In this document: positions 34,474 through 42,834 of the stretch, piece after piece
Layout of the letters: the number at the start of each line of letters is the position of its first letter
Numbering within the stretch: position 1 is the stretch's first letter
Origin: Caenibius sp. WL
GTDB taxonomy: Bacteria; Pseudomonadota; Alphaproteobacteria; Sphingomonadales; Sphingomonadaceae
Assembly: GCF_019803445.1 (NCBI RefSeq)
Contig: NZ_CP081844.1
Coordinates: 2,554,501 to 2,618,500, forward strand
Direction of reading: 5' to 3'
DNA length: 64,000 bases
The notes under the pieces: model-generated
Databases searched by the model: none
What the model was told of the DNA's origin: nothing
What the model saw: only the letters and a program-made list of their open reading frames with translations
Program-made: the position numbers and the translations under genes

Positions 34474-35148
34474 ATGACCGAAACCGCCCCCACTCTCCCC
34501 GCTGCCCCGAAACGCAAACGCGGGCGCCCGGCCGGACGCACGGCATCGCAGGAAGAAAGCCTGCGCCAGACGCGGACCGCGATCCTGACCGCGGCAGCGC
34601 ACCTGCTGAGCAGGAAATCCTATAGCGAAACGACCATCGACGATATTATCCGCACCGCCGGGATCGGGCGGACGACGTTCTACCTCCACTTCGAATCCAA
34701 ACTCGCGCTGGCCACCGCGATTTATGAAGGCATCGCCGACGACTGGCAGAACCTCTGCCTAGAACTGGGCGATATCGCTCCGTCAGACGTGGACGGCCTG
34801 TGCGCATGGATCGACAAGCTCAGCCAACTCTATGTCGAACACGGCTATGTCTCGCATCTGGTGTTGCAACTGCCGGTGTTCGAACCTGATTTCGAACGGC
34901 GTCTGCGGGATGAACGCAACGCACTGATCGATCGCCTCGGATCGGCGGGAATCGGAGGCTTCGCGGCGGCTGCCATGACACCGGCCACTGGCCCACTCTC
35001 GCGCGAACGGGCACGCGCGCATCTCCTGCTGGTTCGTCTGGATCACTTATGCAGCGATCATTCGCGCCGCAGCCTGTGGTCGGCGCAGGACATGGCGACA
35101 CAGGTGCGGCTGGTGGCCGAAGAACTGGCGGCGTTCCTTTCAACCTGA
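34474..35148 (+). CDS. TetR-family transcriptional regulator
   Basis: 224 residues. After a basic Arg/Lys-rich leader (PKRKRGRPAGR, AT-hook-like) comes a TetR helix-turn-helix (YSETTIDDIIRTAGIGRTTFY then LHFESK). A helical ligand domain follows. The start is uncertain: the ATG at 34474 is chosen, and an in-frame ATG 27 bases upstream is possible; neither has a Shine-Dalgarno. It precedes the flavoprotein/VOC genes and may control them or the divergent fpr pair; a perfect dyad lies in its upstream region. Confidence 0.85.
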   Translation: MTETAPTLPAAPKRKRGRPAGRTASQEESLRQTRTAILTAAAHLLSRKSYSETTIDDIIRTAGIGRTTFYLHFESKLALATAIYEGIADDWQNLCLELGDIAPSDVDGLCAWIDKLSQLYVEHGYVSHLVLQLPVFEPDFERRLRDERNALIDRLGSAGIGGFAAAAMTPATGPLSRERARAHLLLVRLDHLCSDHSRRSLWSAQDMATQVRLVAEELAAFLST

Positions 35149-35179
35149 GCCCCACGCAGCCTGATGCCGCCCGCAGCAA

Positions 35180-35205
35180 ATCATATTTGACCGAACTTAC
35201 AGTTC
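35180..35205 (+). promoter_or_regulatory. Candidate regulatory site upstream of the flavoprotein gene
   Basis: CAAAT-cat-ATTTG (35177-35189) is followed by GAACT-tac-AGTTC (35193-35205). The 10-mer ATCATATTTG at 35180 recurs at 31451 upstream of the cyclase-family gene, at a similar distance from the start codon (68 versus 71 bp). Confidence 0.35.
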
Positions 35206-35247
35206 ACCCTATTTCTTCCGTCAGCGAAGAGATGAGGATGAAAGGTA

Positions 35248-36717
35248 ATGGCGCAGGACAATCCGCTGCTGCTGGACGCAGCGACGGTCGCATCGTGGGA
35301 TCAGACGGCGGATATCGTCATCGTCGGATGCGGGATGGCGGGCGCATGCGCCGCGATCGAGGCTCGCAACGCGGGCGCTTCGGTTATCGCCATCGAACGC
35401 AGCAGCGGCTGCACGGGCACTACCTCGGCCGCAGCCGGGCATTTCTACCTCGGCGGCGGCACCGCCGTGCAGAAAGCCTGTGGGTTCGATGATGATCCGG
35501 AAGACATGGCGCGTTATCTGGCCGCCGTGTCGATCAGGCCGGATGAGGAGAAAATCCGGCTTTATGCGCACGGCAGCGTCGCCCATTTCGACTGGCTGGA
35601 GCAACAGGGCGTGCCGTTCGACCGCTCGTTCTACCCGGAAAAGAGCGTGGTCCAGCCGACCCGCGAATGCCTGATCTGGACCGGTAACGAACAGGTCTGG
35701 CCTTATCGCGATCACGCCAGGCCCGCCCCGCGCGGACACAAGGTCGCTTTCGATGGCGAGGAAGGCGGCGGAGCACTGGCCCTGCGTATTCTCACCGATG
35801 CCGCCACCGCGCTGGGTGCCGAAATCCTGACAGACAGCAAAGTGGAAGCCCTTGTCAGCAATGATGCCAGCGATGGTTCGCGCATTGTCGGCGTGCGCCT
35901 GCGCAACTTCGGTGAAACGCGGTTCATTCGGGCACGCAAGGGGGTGATCCTCGCCGCCGGGGGCTTTGGCCAGAACGCCGAGATGGTGGCCATGCATGTT
36001 CCCATCCTCCAATCCGCTTTCGTGCAGGGCAGCCCTTATGATGACGGCCTGGCCATCCAATTGGGCGCAGCGGCCGGCGGGGTTACGGAGTTCATGGACG
36101 AACCGTTCATCACCTCCCCGTTCTATCCGCCGCAGGACCTGCTGAAAGGGGTGCTGGTCAACGGCGAAGGCAAGCGGTTCGTGGCTGAGGATTCCTATCA
36201 CAGCCGAACCGGCCTCATCTCGACACGGCAACCGGGCGGCACCGTTTACCTGATCGTGGACGCCGAGATCTTCGCCTATCCGCGCTTTGCCGAACTGACC
36301 AACCAGAGGCTGGTCGACGGTTATGAGACGATCGCCGAAATGGAAGCCGGGCTGAAACTGTCCGCAGGCAGCCTGCAGGCGACCATGGCCTCCTACAACG
36401 CCCACGCCGCGAATGGCGAGGACCCGGAATTCCACAAGTATCCCAAGTGGATCAAACCGCTCGACAAAGGGCCTTATGCCGCGTTCGATCTGTCGTTCGG
36501 TACGGCGGTCTATACCGGGTTCACACTGGGCGGGCTCAAGGTTTCCGCCGATGGCGAAGTGCTCGATGCCGCCGGCGCGGCAGTTCCGGGCCTTTATGCC
36601 GCTGGCGCCTGCGCTTCCAATCTTGCACAAGACAGCATCAGCTACGCATCGGGCACATGCCTTGGCGAAGCATCCTTCTTCGGCCGCCGCGCCGGACTCC
36701 ACGCCGCGAATTCATAA
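35248..36717 (+). CDS. FAD-binding oxidoreductase, ketosteroid dehydrogenase/fumarate reductase type
   Basis: 489 residues of the FAD-binding-2 family. The N-terminal dinucleotide motif is IVIVGCGMAGACAAIEARNAG with ER at the strand end. TTSAAAGHFYLGGG follows, then VILAAGGFGQN, and a C-terminal flavin motif GLYAAGACASNLAQDSISYA. Relatives dehydrogenate or reduce ring ketones (3-oxosteroid 1-dehydrogenase) or alpha,beta-unsaturated acids. No signal peptide or heme domain is present, so it is a soluble enzyme. It is followed after 14 bp by a VOC-family gene and a terminator. Upstream are a TetR gene and a candidate operator. Substrate unknown. Confidence 0.82.
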   Translation: MAQDNPLLLDAATVASWDQTADIVIVGCGMAGACAAIEARNAGASVIAIERSSGCTGTTSAAAGHFYLGGGTAVQKACGFDDDPEDMARYLAAVSIRPDEEKIRLYAHGSVAHFDWLEQQGVPFDRSFYPEKSVVQPTRECLIWTGNEQVWPYRDHARPAPRGHKVAFDGEEGGGALALRILTDAATALGAEILTDSKVEALVSNDASDGSRIVGVRLRNFGETRFIRARKGVILAAGGFGQNAEMVAMHVPILQSAFVQGSPYDDGLAIQLGAAAGGVTEFMDEPFITSPFYPPQDLLKGVLVNGEGKRFVAEDSYHSRTGLISTRQPGGTVYLIVDAEIFAYPRFAELTNQRLVDGYETIAEMEAGLKLSAGSLQATMASYNAHAANGEDPEFHKYPKWIKPLDKGPYAAFDLSFGTAVYTGFTLGGLKVSADGEVLDAAGAAVPGLYAAGACASNLAQDSISYASGTCLGEASFFGRRAGLHAANS

Positions 36718-36731
36718 GGGAGAGTATCAGT

Positions 36732-37259
36732 ATGGCGCAGCTCAAGTACGGGCAGATCATCCAGCTCGGCTACATCGTGAAAGACCTCGATGCCGGCATC
36801 CAACACTGGATGGACACCATGGGTATCGGCCCATGGACGGTGTTCCGCAATGTCACGATGGAAGGCGTTTACTGCGGTGAGCCGACCACGGTGAAAATGG
36901 ACGTGGCGATGGGCTATCAGAACGAAATGCAGGTCGAACTGATCCAGCAGACCAGCGACACTGCTTCACCCTATCGCACAGCGGACGGCGAACCGATCCT
37001 CGGCCTGCACCACATCGCCTGGCTGACCGAAAATCTCGACAAGGATGTGCAACAGGCGGAAGCAGACGGCTGCACCACGATTTTCCGCGCCCAGAATCCC
37101 GGCACCCGCGTCGCCTATCTCACTCTGCCAGATGAAGCGAACACGCGTATCGAATTCATCGAAAGCGCCGCAACGGCGGAACTGATCCGTTCCGGAATCG
37201 TTGCAAGCAAGGAATGGGATGGCAGCAATCCTGTCACCGTAATCGATTTCGGGGCGTGA
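36732..37259 (+). CDS. VOC-superfamily (glyoxalase-like) protein
   Basis: 175 residues. Two beta-alpha-beta-beta-beta modules of the vicinal-oxygen-chelate fold: QLGYIVKDLDAGIQHWMDTM in the first, GLHHIAWLTENLDKDV in the second. Candidate metal ligands are the His in LHHIAW and the Glu in RIEFIES. The pattern resembles methylmalonyl-CoA epimerase-like and glyoxalase/dioxygenase-like proteins of catabolic clusters. It is coupled to the flavoprotein gene (14-bp gap) and ends before a good terminator. Confidence 0.82.
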   Translation: MAQLKYGQIIQLGYIVKDLDAGIQHWMDTMGIGPWTVFRNVTMEGVYCGEPTTVKMDVAMGYQNEMQVELIQQTSDTASPYRTADGEPILGLHHIAWLTENLDKDVQQAEADGCTTIFRAQNPGTRVAYLTLPDEANTRIEFIESAATAELIRSGIVASKEWDGSNPVTVIDFGA

Positions 37260-37275
37260 ACGACGCCCCTTCAGG

Positions 37276-37322
37276 AGAGGGACGGACAGCACTCGCGACC
37301 CGGCTGCCCGTTCCTCTTTTTT
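37276..37322 (+). terminator. Intrinsic terminator of the flavoprotein-VOC unit
   Basis: Arms 37276-37290 and 37303-37317 form a 15-position stem with one wobble and one mismatch, followed by a run of six T (37317-37322). Confidence 0.8.
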
Positions 37323-37342
37323 CTGAAATGCGCTGAGGCCGG

Positions 37343-38125
37343 TCAGGCGGCGAAAGCGCCGCCGATATCCGCCATCGACGGATTGCGACGCAGCGTCTGC
37401 CCGCCGCTCACATGAATCACCTGCCCGGTTACGAAACCGGCCTCGTCACCCGCCAGCCAGACCGCGGCATCGACCACATCCTTCTTCACGCCGGGCCGCC
37501 CCAGCGGGATTTCACGGCCATAAAGCGCCTGCAAGGCAGGCAGATGCAGGCCCCCGCCCGACATCGGAGCATCGGCAATACCGCCCGGCGCCAGCGAATT
37601 GGCCCGGATGCCCCGCGCGCCGAATTCGTTGGCGATGCAGCGCATCACATGTTCCATCCCGGCCTTGGTGCCCATGTAGGCGGCGTGATCGTCCATCATG
37701 ATCGTGGCAGTGACGGAAGAAATCTGGATCAGGCTGCCGCCATCGGAAAGCACGCGCAGCAAATCCTGGAAGAAGCGGAACGGGCCGGTGAACTGCAAAG
37801 CCGCCATGGCCTGCAATTCTTCTTCGGTCGTTTCGAGGAACGGCTTCAGCAGACCCCAGCCGGTGGAATTGATCCCGATATCGATCCCGCCGAGAGCCCC
37901 GGCCGCCCCTTCGACCGTGCGATCGATGGATGCCATATCGGTAAGATCGCAGACGAACCCGGCAACACCCAGTTCCTTGGCCAGCGCGGCCGTGTTGTCC
38001 GGATTGCGCCCGGCAATCGCCACCGCCGCCCCTTCGGCCAGAAAGCGCTCTGCCAGGGCGAGCCCCAGATTGTCCCGGTTCACCCCGAGGATCAGGGCCT
38101 TCTTGCCCGCCAGCCGCTGCGTCAT
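37343..38125 (-). CDS. SDR-family oxidoreductase
   Basis: 260 residues. The catalytic part is normal: ISSVTATIMMDDHAAYMGTK holds Ser and YxxxK. The N-terminal nucleotide loop is unusual (LILGVNRDNLGLA instead of TGxxxGIG), closer to the FabI-like enoyl reductases than to FabG. The C-terminus (TGQVIHVSGGQTLRRNPS) is typical. It converges on the VOC terminator. A -35-like TTGACA lies 75 bp upstream on the minus strand. Substrate unknown; probably a step of the neighbouring catabolic route. Confidence 0.85.
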   Translation of the reverse strand: MTQRLAGKKALILGVNRDNLGLALAERFLAEGAAVAIAGRNPDNTAALAKELGVAGFVCDLTDMASIDRTVEGAAGALGGIDIGINSTGWGLLKPFLETTEEELQAMAALQFTGPFRFFQDLLRVLSDGGSLIQISSVTATIMMDDHAAYMGTKAGMEHVMRCIANEFGARGIRANSLAPGGIADAPMSGGGLHLPALQALYGREIPLGRPGVKKDVVDAAVWLAGDEAGFVTGQVIHVSGGQTLRRNPSMADIGGAFAA

Positions 38126-38544
38126 GCTTTCATCGCTCCCAATTCTTTGTTCGCCGGATGGCCCGGCCCGGGGCGAGAATTATGGCAGACTACGAGTCCT
38201 GTCAAATTCTGGCGGACGATCCGCCAGCCCTGCCCGGAAGCCCGCCGGGCCACTGCCGCGAGGCAGGATGTGTCAGTTTTAAGTTGATCCAGAACGCGGG
38301 TCTTGTTTCGGTGATTTCTCTTTTATTACAAATGCCTGCGGACATTCCGTGTGACTTTCCAAAGGCATTTCGTCAACGGCGACGCACGCCGTCGCGATGC
38401 CCCCGAATCTGATCCGGAACGAAGCAGTCCGGGCTGCTTTGCGGCATTCGCAATGGCTGTGGAGGAGACCATCCCTCCTCCATGGCAGGTCAGGCGCAGG
38501 TAGGAAAACGGTTTGACACCGGCCCGCCCACCAGCGGCGAAACT
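38126..38544. other. 419-bp intergenic region with two hairpins
   Basis: No gene is visible. It holds the likely promoter of the SDR (38179-38205), a 7-bp hairpin CTGGCGG-acgat-CCGCCAG (38209-38227), an AT-rich stretch near 38275-38345, and an 8-bp inverted repeat TGGAGGAG/CTCCTCCA (38460-38482) beyond the reductase gene at 38545. Confidence 0.6.
38179..38205 (-). promoter_or_regulatory. Possible promoter of the SDR at 37343-38125
   Basis: Exact TTGACA at 38205-38200 on the minus strand, then CATAAT at 38184-38179 with a short 15-bp spacer. A small dyad GACT-acg-AGTC lies in the spacer. Confidence 0.4.
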
Positions 38545-40671
38545 CTAGCCGATCCGATCCACCAGATCGCCCGCCCCGCGCATCGCCCCTTCGATATAGT
38601 TCACCCCCAACGCATCCCCAATGGCGTGTACGGTGAAGCCTTGCGCTTCAAGCTGCTGCGCCAGCGACAGATCGCCGGTTGCGCCCTGCGCCACGATCAC
38701 CTGATCGCACGGCACGGACTGCGCCTGACCGCTCTCGTTCACAAAAGTGACGGCATCGGCACCGATGCGGATATCGGCAACGCCGCCACGCAGATCGATG
38801 CCGTGTTCGCGCAATTCCGCGATCAACCGCATCCGGCGGACCACGGTGAGACCGCGCCCGAGACTCTGCTGTTCATCCAGCACTGTCACCTGCCGCCCGC
38901 GTTCGCCCAGGAATTCCGCCAGTTCGAGCCCGACCAGTTCCCCGCCGATAACCACCACGCGCTGGCCCAGCGGCATCCATTGATGCGTCGCCTTGCGCAC
39001 GAATTCGAGATTGTCGGTGATCCCGGTTACCGCGCCGATCCGGGTCGCCGTACGGGCGAGCCAGCCCGTCTTGCGCTTCAGTTCGTCCGAGCTTTGCCCC
39101 ATCATCAACTGGCGCATATCGTCGCCTGACAGGACATGCGGCTGATCCGATCCGGGGATCGGCGGCATGGCCCGCCGGGCCCCTGTCGCCACAACCACTT
39201 CATCGGGCCTGAGCGAGCGGAGCAATTCCGGGGTCGCCTCGGTCCTCAGGCGCACGTCCACGCCGGACTTCCCGATCTGTCGCTGCAACCAGTTGAGCAA
39301 CCGTTCGTTCGCGGGATAGGCGAGCGAGGCGAACCGCAGCGTGCCACCCAGCTTGTCGCCCTTTTCCAGCAGGACCACATCGTGCCCGGCTGCATCCAGC
39401 CGCCGCGCGGATTCCATTCCGCCGGGGCCGCCGCCGATCACCACCACGCGCTTGCGCGGCGTCGCGCCGTCAGCCCTGGCACGGCGCAAGTATTCGAGGC
39501 CCGTCGCCGGATTGACCGCGCAACGGGTGGAAATGTTGACATAGATCGCGCTGATGCAGGTGTAGCAGTAGATGCACGGCAGCACATCGTCCGCCCGCCC
39601 TTCGGTGAGTTTGCGGGGCAGATGGGGATCGGCCAGCATCTTGCGCCCCATGGCCACGAAATCGAGGCTGCCATCGGCAATCGCCTTGTCGCCCACTTCG
39701 GGCTCGATCCGGCCCGAAGCGATCACCGGCACGTTTACCGCAGCCTTGATCTGCGCGGCGAAAGGAATGTTGAGCCCGGGCTCATGCGGGGTGTGCGATC
39801 CCGAATGCAGCTTGAGCTGGTCGGTATCGTGATAGGCCGTCACGCAAATGGCGTCGACACCGGCCGCTTCGGCCTGCTGCGCGTTCCAGATCGCCTCCTC
39901 GATCGTGAGCCCGCCTTCCTTGCCGACTTCGCGGGAATCGAGCTTGCACCACACCGGAAAATCGGGGCCGACCGCCGCGCGCACCGCGCGGATCACTTCC
40001 AGCAGGAAGCGGATCCGGTTTTCGCGCGACCCGCCGTATTCGTCGGTGCGCTGATTGGTCTTGGGGGAGATGAAGGAAGACAGCAGATAACCGTGCCCCC
40101 CGTGGATTTCCACCGCATCGAACCCCGCCTTCTTCGCCCGCACGCCCGCTTCGGCGAACTGGCGGACCACCAGCGCGATATCTTCCACCGTCATGATCTT
40201 GAGCGTGATCGGCGCGCTGGGCTTGGCCATCTGCTCGATTTCCTCGGGCAGGAACGCCGTGACCATATTGCCCTTGGGCGCGGGCGGCACGTTCGGCACC
40301 CACAGCGGGCGGCCTTCGATCATATCGACCTGCGCCACCGGCCCGCCATGGTGAATCTGCGCCGCGATCTTGCTGCCATGGGCATGAACCGCGCTGGTCA
40401 GCGCGGTCAGGCCCGGCAGGAAGCGGTCATCCGAAATCGCGATCTGCCTGAGCAGATTGCTGCCGACCGGCCATGCAACGCCAGCCACCCCGGTGATGAT
40501 GAGGCCCACGCCCCCCTTCGCCTGCTCCTCATGATAGCGGATGATCCGTTCGCCGCAGTGGCCATCGGGTTCCGCCATGCTGACCCCCATGGCGGGAACG
40601 GCGATCCGGTTGCGCACAACCATGGAGCCGATCCGCCCTTCCGAAAGCAGGTGGGGAAGCGTGTTTGCCAT
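38545..40671 (-). CDS. Old-yellow-enzyme-type NADH:flavin oxidoreductase with FAD domain (2,4-dienoyl-CoA reductase-like)
   Basis: 708 residues in two halves. The first is an FMN TIM barrel (VPAMGVSMAEPDGHCGERI; HGGHGYLLSSFISPKTNQR at about 190-208; MGRKMLADPHLP). A [4Fe-4S] cluster with cysteines 366, 369, 372 and 384 (CIYCYTC then TRCAVNP) joins it to an FAD/NAD(P) half with GGGPGGMESARRL and VIGGELVGLELAEFL. This is the layout of 2,4-dienoyl-CoA reductase and related enzymes that reduce activated C=C bonds or demethylate. The cysteine spacing C-x2-C-x2-C-x11-C is one residue shorter in the middle than in E. coli FadH. A duplicated Shine-Dalgarno segment precedes the ATG. It follows the PQQ dehydrogenase gene. 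Confidence 0.88.
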   Translation of the reverse strand: MANTLPHLLSEGRIGSMVVRNRIAVPAMGVSMAEPDGHCGERIIRYHEEQAKGGVGLIITGVAGVAWPVGSNLLRQIAISDDRFLPGLTALTSAVHAHGSKIAAQIHHGGPVAQVDMIEGRPLWVPNVPPAPKGNMVTAFLPEEIEQMAKPSAPITLKIMTVEDIALVVRQFAEAGVRAKKAGFDAVEIHGGHGYLLSSFISPKTNQRTDEYGGSRENRIRFLLEVIRAVRAAVGPDFPVWCKLDSREVGKEGGLTIEEAIWNAQQAEAAGVDAICVTAYHDTDQLKLHSGSHTPHEPGLNIPFAAQIKAAVNVPVIASGRIEPEVGDKAIADGSLDFVAMGRKMLADPHLPRKLTEGRADDVLPCIYCYTCISAIYVNISTRCAVNPATGLEYLRRARADGATPRKRVVVIGGGPGGMESARRLDAAGHDVVLLEKGDKLGGTLRFASLAYPANERLLNWLQRQIGKSGVDVRLRTEATPELLRSLRPDEVVVATGARRAMPPIPGSDQPHVLSGDDMRQLMMGQSSDELKRKTGWLARTATRIGAVTGITDNLEFVRKATHQWMPLGQRVVVIGGELVGLELAEFLGERGRQVTVLDEQQSLGRGLTVVRRMRLIAELREHGIDLRGGVADIRIGADAVTFVNESGQAQSVPCDQVIVAQGATGDLSLAQQLEAQGFTVHAIGDALGVNYIEGAMRGAGDLVDRIG

Positions 40672-40678
40672 ATTCTAT

Positions 40679-40705
40679 CCTCTCATCCCGATGCCTCTCA
40701 TCCCG
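40679..40705 (-). repeat. 12-bp direct repeat carrying the ribosome-binding site
   Basis: On the minus strand CGGGATGAGAGG occurs twice (40705-40694 and 40690-40679) with a 15-bp period. The proximal copy gives GAGAGGA at correct spacing before the ATG at 40671. Confidence 0.8.
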
Positions 40706-40734
40706 TGTCTTCCGACGTGCCGGCGCGGTTCCCG

Positions 40735-42714
40735 TCAGGAACCTTCCGGCAGCGCGAAAGCGACAAGGGAATCGCCCAGCTTCGTCCCCATGAACTTATG
40801 GCCGCCTGCCGCGATCACGACATACTGGCGCCCGTTCTTCTTGAGACGGTAGGTCATCGGGGTGGACTGTCCGCCAGCCGGCAGGCGCGCGCGCCAGACG
40901 ACTTCACCCGTCTTGATATCATAGGCGCGGATATACTGGTCGGAGGTCGCGCCGATGAAGATCAGTCCCGAACCGGTCACGACCGAACCGCCCATGTTGG
41001 GCACGCCCAGCTTGAACCACAGCGGAAACGGGGCCTGATCGCGCGCCGTGCCCAGAGGCACGTTCCACAGGACTTGGCCCGCCTTGAGATCGATAGCCAT
41101 CAGCTTGCCCCAGGGCGGCCGGTTGCACGGCGCACCGAAGGGCGAAAGCAGCGGCTTCATCGTCAGGCCGTAAGGCGCGCCCTTGGTCGGGATGATGCGT
41201 TCCCCCGCCTTGGTGCGCGCTTCGATTTCCGCCTGCGGAATCAGCTTCATGATCGCCGCCACCTGAGTGGTGTTGGCGACCAGGATGCCGCGCTGCTGAT
41301 CGACCGAAACGCTGCCCCAGTTGGATGCCCCCATGAAGCTGGGGAACTGGATCCAGCCGCGGGTCGACGGCGGAGTGAACAGGCCCTTGTAATCGTAGGA
41401 GCGGAAAGCCTCCTTGCACTTCGATTTGTCATAGGGCGTGAAGCCCCACATGTCGTCCTCGGTCAGATCGGGATCGCGGACGATGAAAGCCTTGTTGACC
41501 GGGAAAGGCTGGGTCGGGGCCAGCTTTTCGCCCGGCACGCCGCCCTGCGGCACGGGGCGTTCCTCCACCGGGAACAGCGGCTTGCCCGTCCGCCGGTCGA
41601 GAATGAAGATATGGCCGACCTTGGTCGCCTGCGCCAGCGCGGGCACTTTGCCCGCAGCGGTGGGCAGATCGAACAGCACCGGCTGCGAGGGGATATCGTA
41701 ATCCCACACGTCATGGTTGACCGTCTTGAAGTGCCATTTCACTTCGCCTGTCGCACCGTCCAGCGCCACCACGGCGCTGGAATAGTAATCCAGGCCCCGG
41801 CGATCGCCGCCGAAGTGATCCGGCGGCGCGTTGCCCATCGGCACATAGACCATGTTCAATGCCGGATCGGCCGACATCGGCGCCCACGAATTGGGTGTCG
41901 AACGGACGAAATTTTCCCCTTCGGGCGCATCCGCCGTATCCGACATGCCCGGCGGCAGGGCATTCCACGACCATGTCGGCTGCCCCGTGTGGATATCGAA
42001 CGCGCGGATCACGCCTGCGGGCATATCGGTGCGGATATTGTCCGCGATCCGGCTGTTGGTGACGATATTGGTGCCGATCACCACCGCGGGCGAGGAAATG
42101 GACACGTCGCCGCGTTCGTACTGGCCCAGATCGGGCTTGAGATCGACGACACCCTTCACGCCCCAATCCTGGCATACTTTACCGGTGGCGGAATCGAATG
42201 CGAGCAAGCGGCCGTCGAGCGTTCCGGCGAAGATCTTGCCCGCGCAGAGTTCGCCTTCGGCCACTTTCGCATCGCGGGCATAGGTCACGCCGCGGCAGCT
42301 CAGCAGGTAGGTGCTGAAATTGTCGGATTTCGGTTCGGCCCCCCAGATTTCCTTGCCCGTTTCCGGATCGATCGCGGCGATACGCCCGCCACCGGAACAG
42401 ACGTAGAGGCGCGATTCCGCCAGAATGGGCGTTCCCTCCAGCGTCGGCGAGGAGAATTCCGGCGGATTCTTGATCATGCCGATGTTGTAGGTCCACGCCG
42501 GTTTCAGCGCCCAGACGTTCTCCGGCGTGATCTGGGTCAGCGGCGAATAGCGCGATCCGCCCGGATCGTTGCCCCAGGCATCCCACCCGGCCAGAGGCCC
42601 GGAATAATCGATTGCCGGGTTTGCCCGGAACACGTTGGCCTGCCACGCCCATGCGAGTCCGGCCACACCGGCCACCACCGCACCTGCAAGCAAAAGCTTG
42701 TTACGACGCGCCAT
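40735..42714 (-). CDS. PQQ-dependent dehydrogenase (glucose/quinate dehydrogenase type)
   Basis: 659 residues. One N-terminal membrane anchor or signal (KLLLAGAVVAGVAGLAWAW) is followed by an eight-blade quinoprotein propeller. Signs are DWGNDPGGSRYSPLTQITPE-like entry (here GWDAWGNDPGGSRYSPL), ETGKEIWGAEPK, HFKTVNHDVWDYDIPSQP and a GGQSTPMTYR C-terminus. It resembles the catalytic part of membrane glucose or quinate/shikimate dehydrogenases but lacks their five-helix N-terminal domain. It oxidises an alcohol or polyol in the periplasm and passes electrons to quinone or a cytochrome. No pqq synthesis genes are in the window. It probably shares a transcript with the reductase gene 63 bp downstream. 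Confidence 0.88.
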   Translation of the reverse strand: MARRNKLLLAGAVVAGVAGLAWAWQANVFRANPAIDYSGPLAGWDAWGNDPGGSRYSPLTQITPENVWALKPAWTYNIGMIKNPPEFSSPTLEGTPILAESRLYVCSGGGRIAAIDPETGKEIWGAEPKSDNFSTYLLSCRGVTYARDAKVAEGELCAGKIFAGTLDGRLLAFDSATGKVCQDWGVKGVVDLKPDLGQYERGDVSISSPAVVIGTNIVTNSRIADNIRTDMPAGVIRAFDIHTGQPTWSWNALPPGMSDTADAPEGENFVRSTPNSWAPMSADPALNMVYVPMGNAPPDHFGGDRRGLDYYSSAVVALDGATGEVKWHFKTVNHDVWDYDIPSQPVLFDLPTAAGKVPALAQATKVGHIFILDRRTGKPLFPVEERPVPQGGVPGEKLAPTQPFPVNKAFIVRDPDLTEDDMWGFTPYDKSKCKEAFRSYDYKGLFTPPSTRGWIQFPSFMGASNWGSVSVDQQRGILVANTTQVAAIMKLIPQAEIEARTKAGERIIPTKGAPYGLTMKPLLSPFGAPCNRPPWGKLMAIDLKAGQVLWNVPLGTARDQAPFPLWFKLGVPNMGGSVVTGSGLIFIGATSDQYIRAYDIKTGEVVWRARLPAGGQSTPMTYRLKKNGRQYVVIAAGGHKFMGTKLGDSLVAFALPEGS

Positions 42715-42834
42715 ATCCCCTCCCAGTAAAGCTAGCGATTTTTATACTCGGGTCCGGCATTACCTGTTGCGGAAAGGCTTGCCAATGGCGTCCGGAAATT
42801 TGTGCAACCGGCGCTGTCGGCGGCTGTGCCGGTC

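Noticed and set aside
38460-38482. Inverted repeat TGGAGGAG/CTCCTCCA as terminator of the OYE-type reductase
   Set aside because: The stem is only 8 bp and no T-run follows on the minus strand, so it is not called as an intrinsic terminator.
39136-42729. Very long open frame (1197 codons) antisense to the OYE-type reductase and PQQ dehydrogenase genes
   Set aside because: Both sense genes have full motif sets. The antisense translation crosses the gap between them and shows the His/Arg-rich shadow composition.
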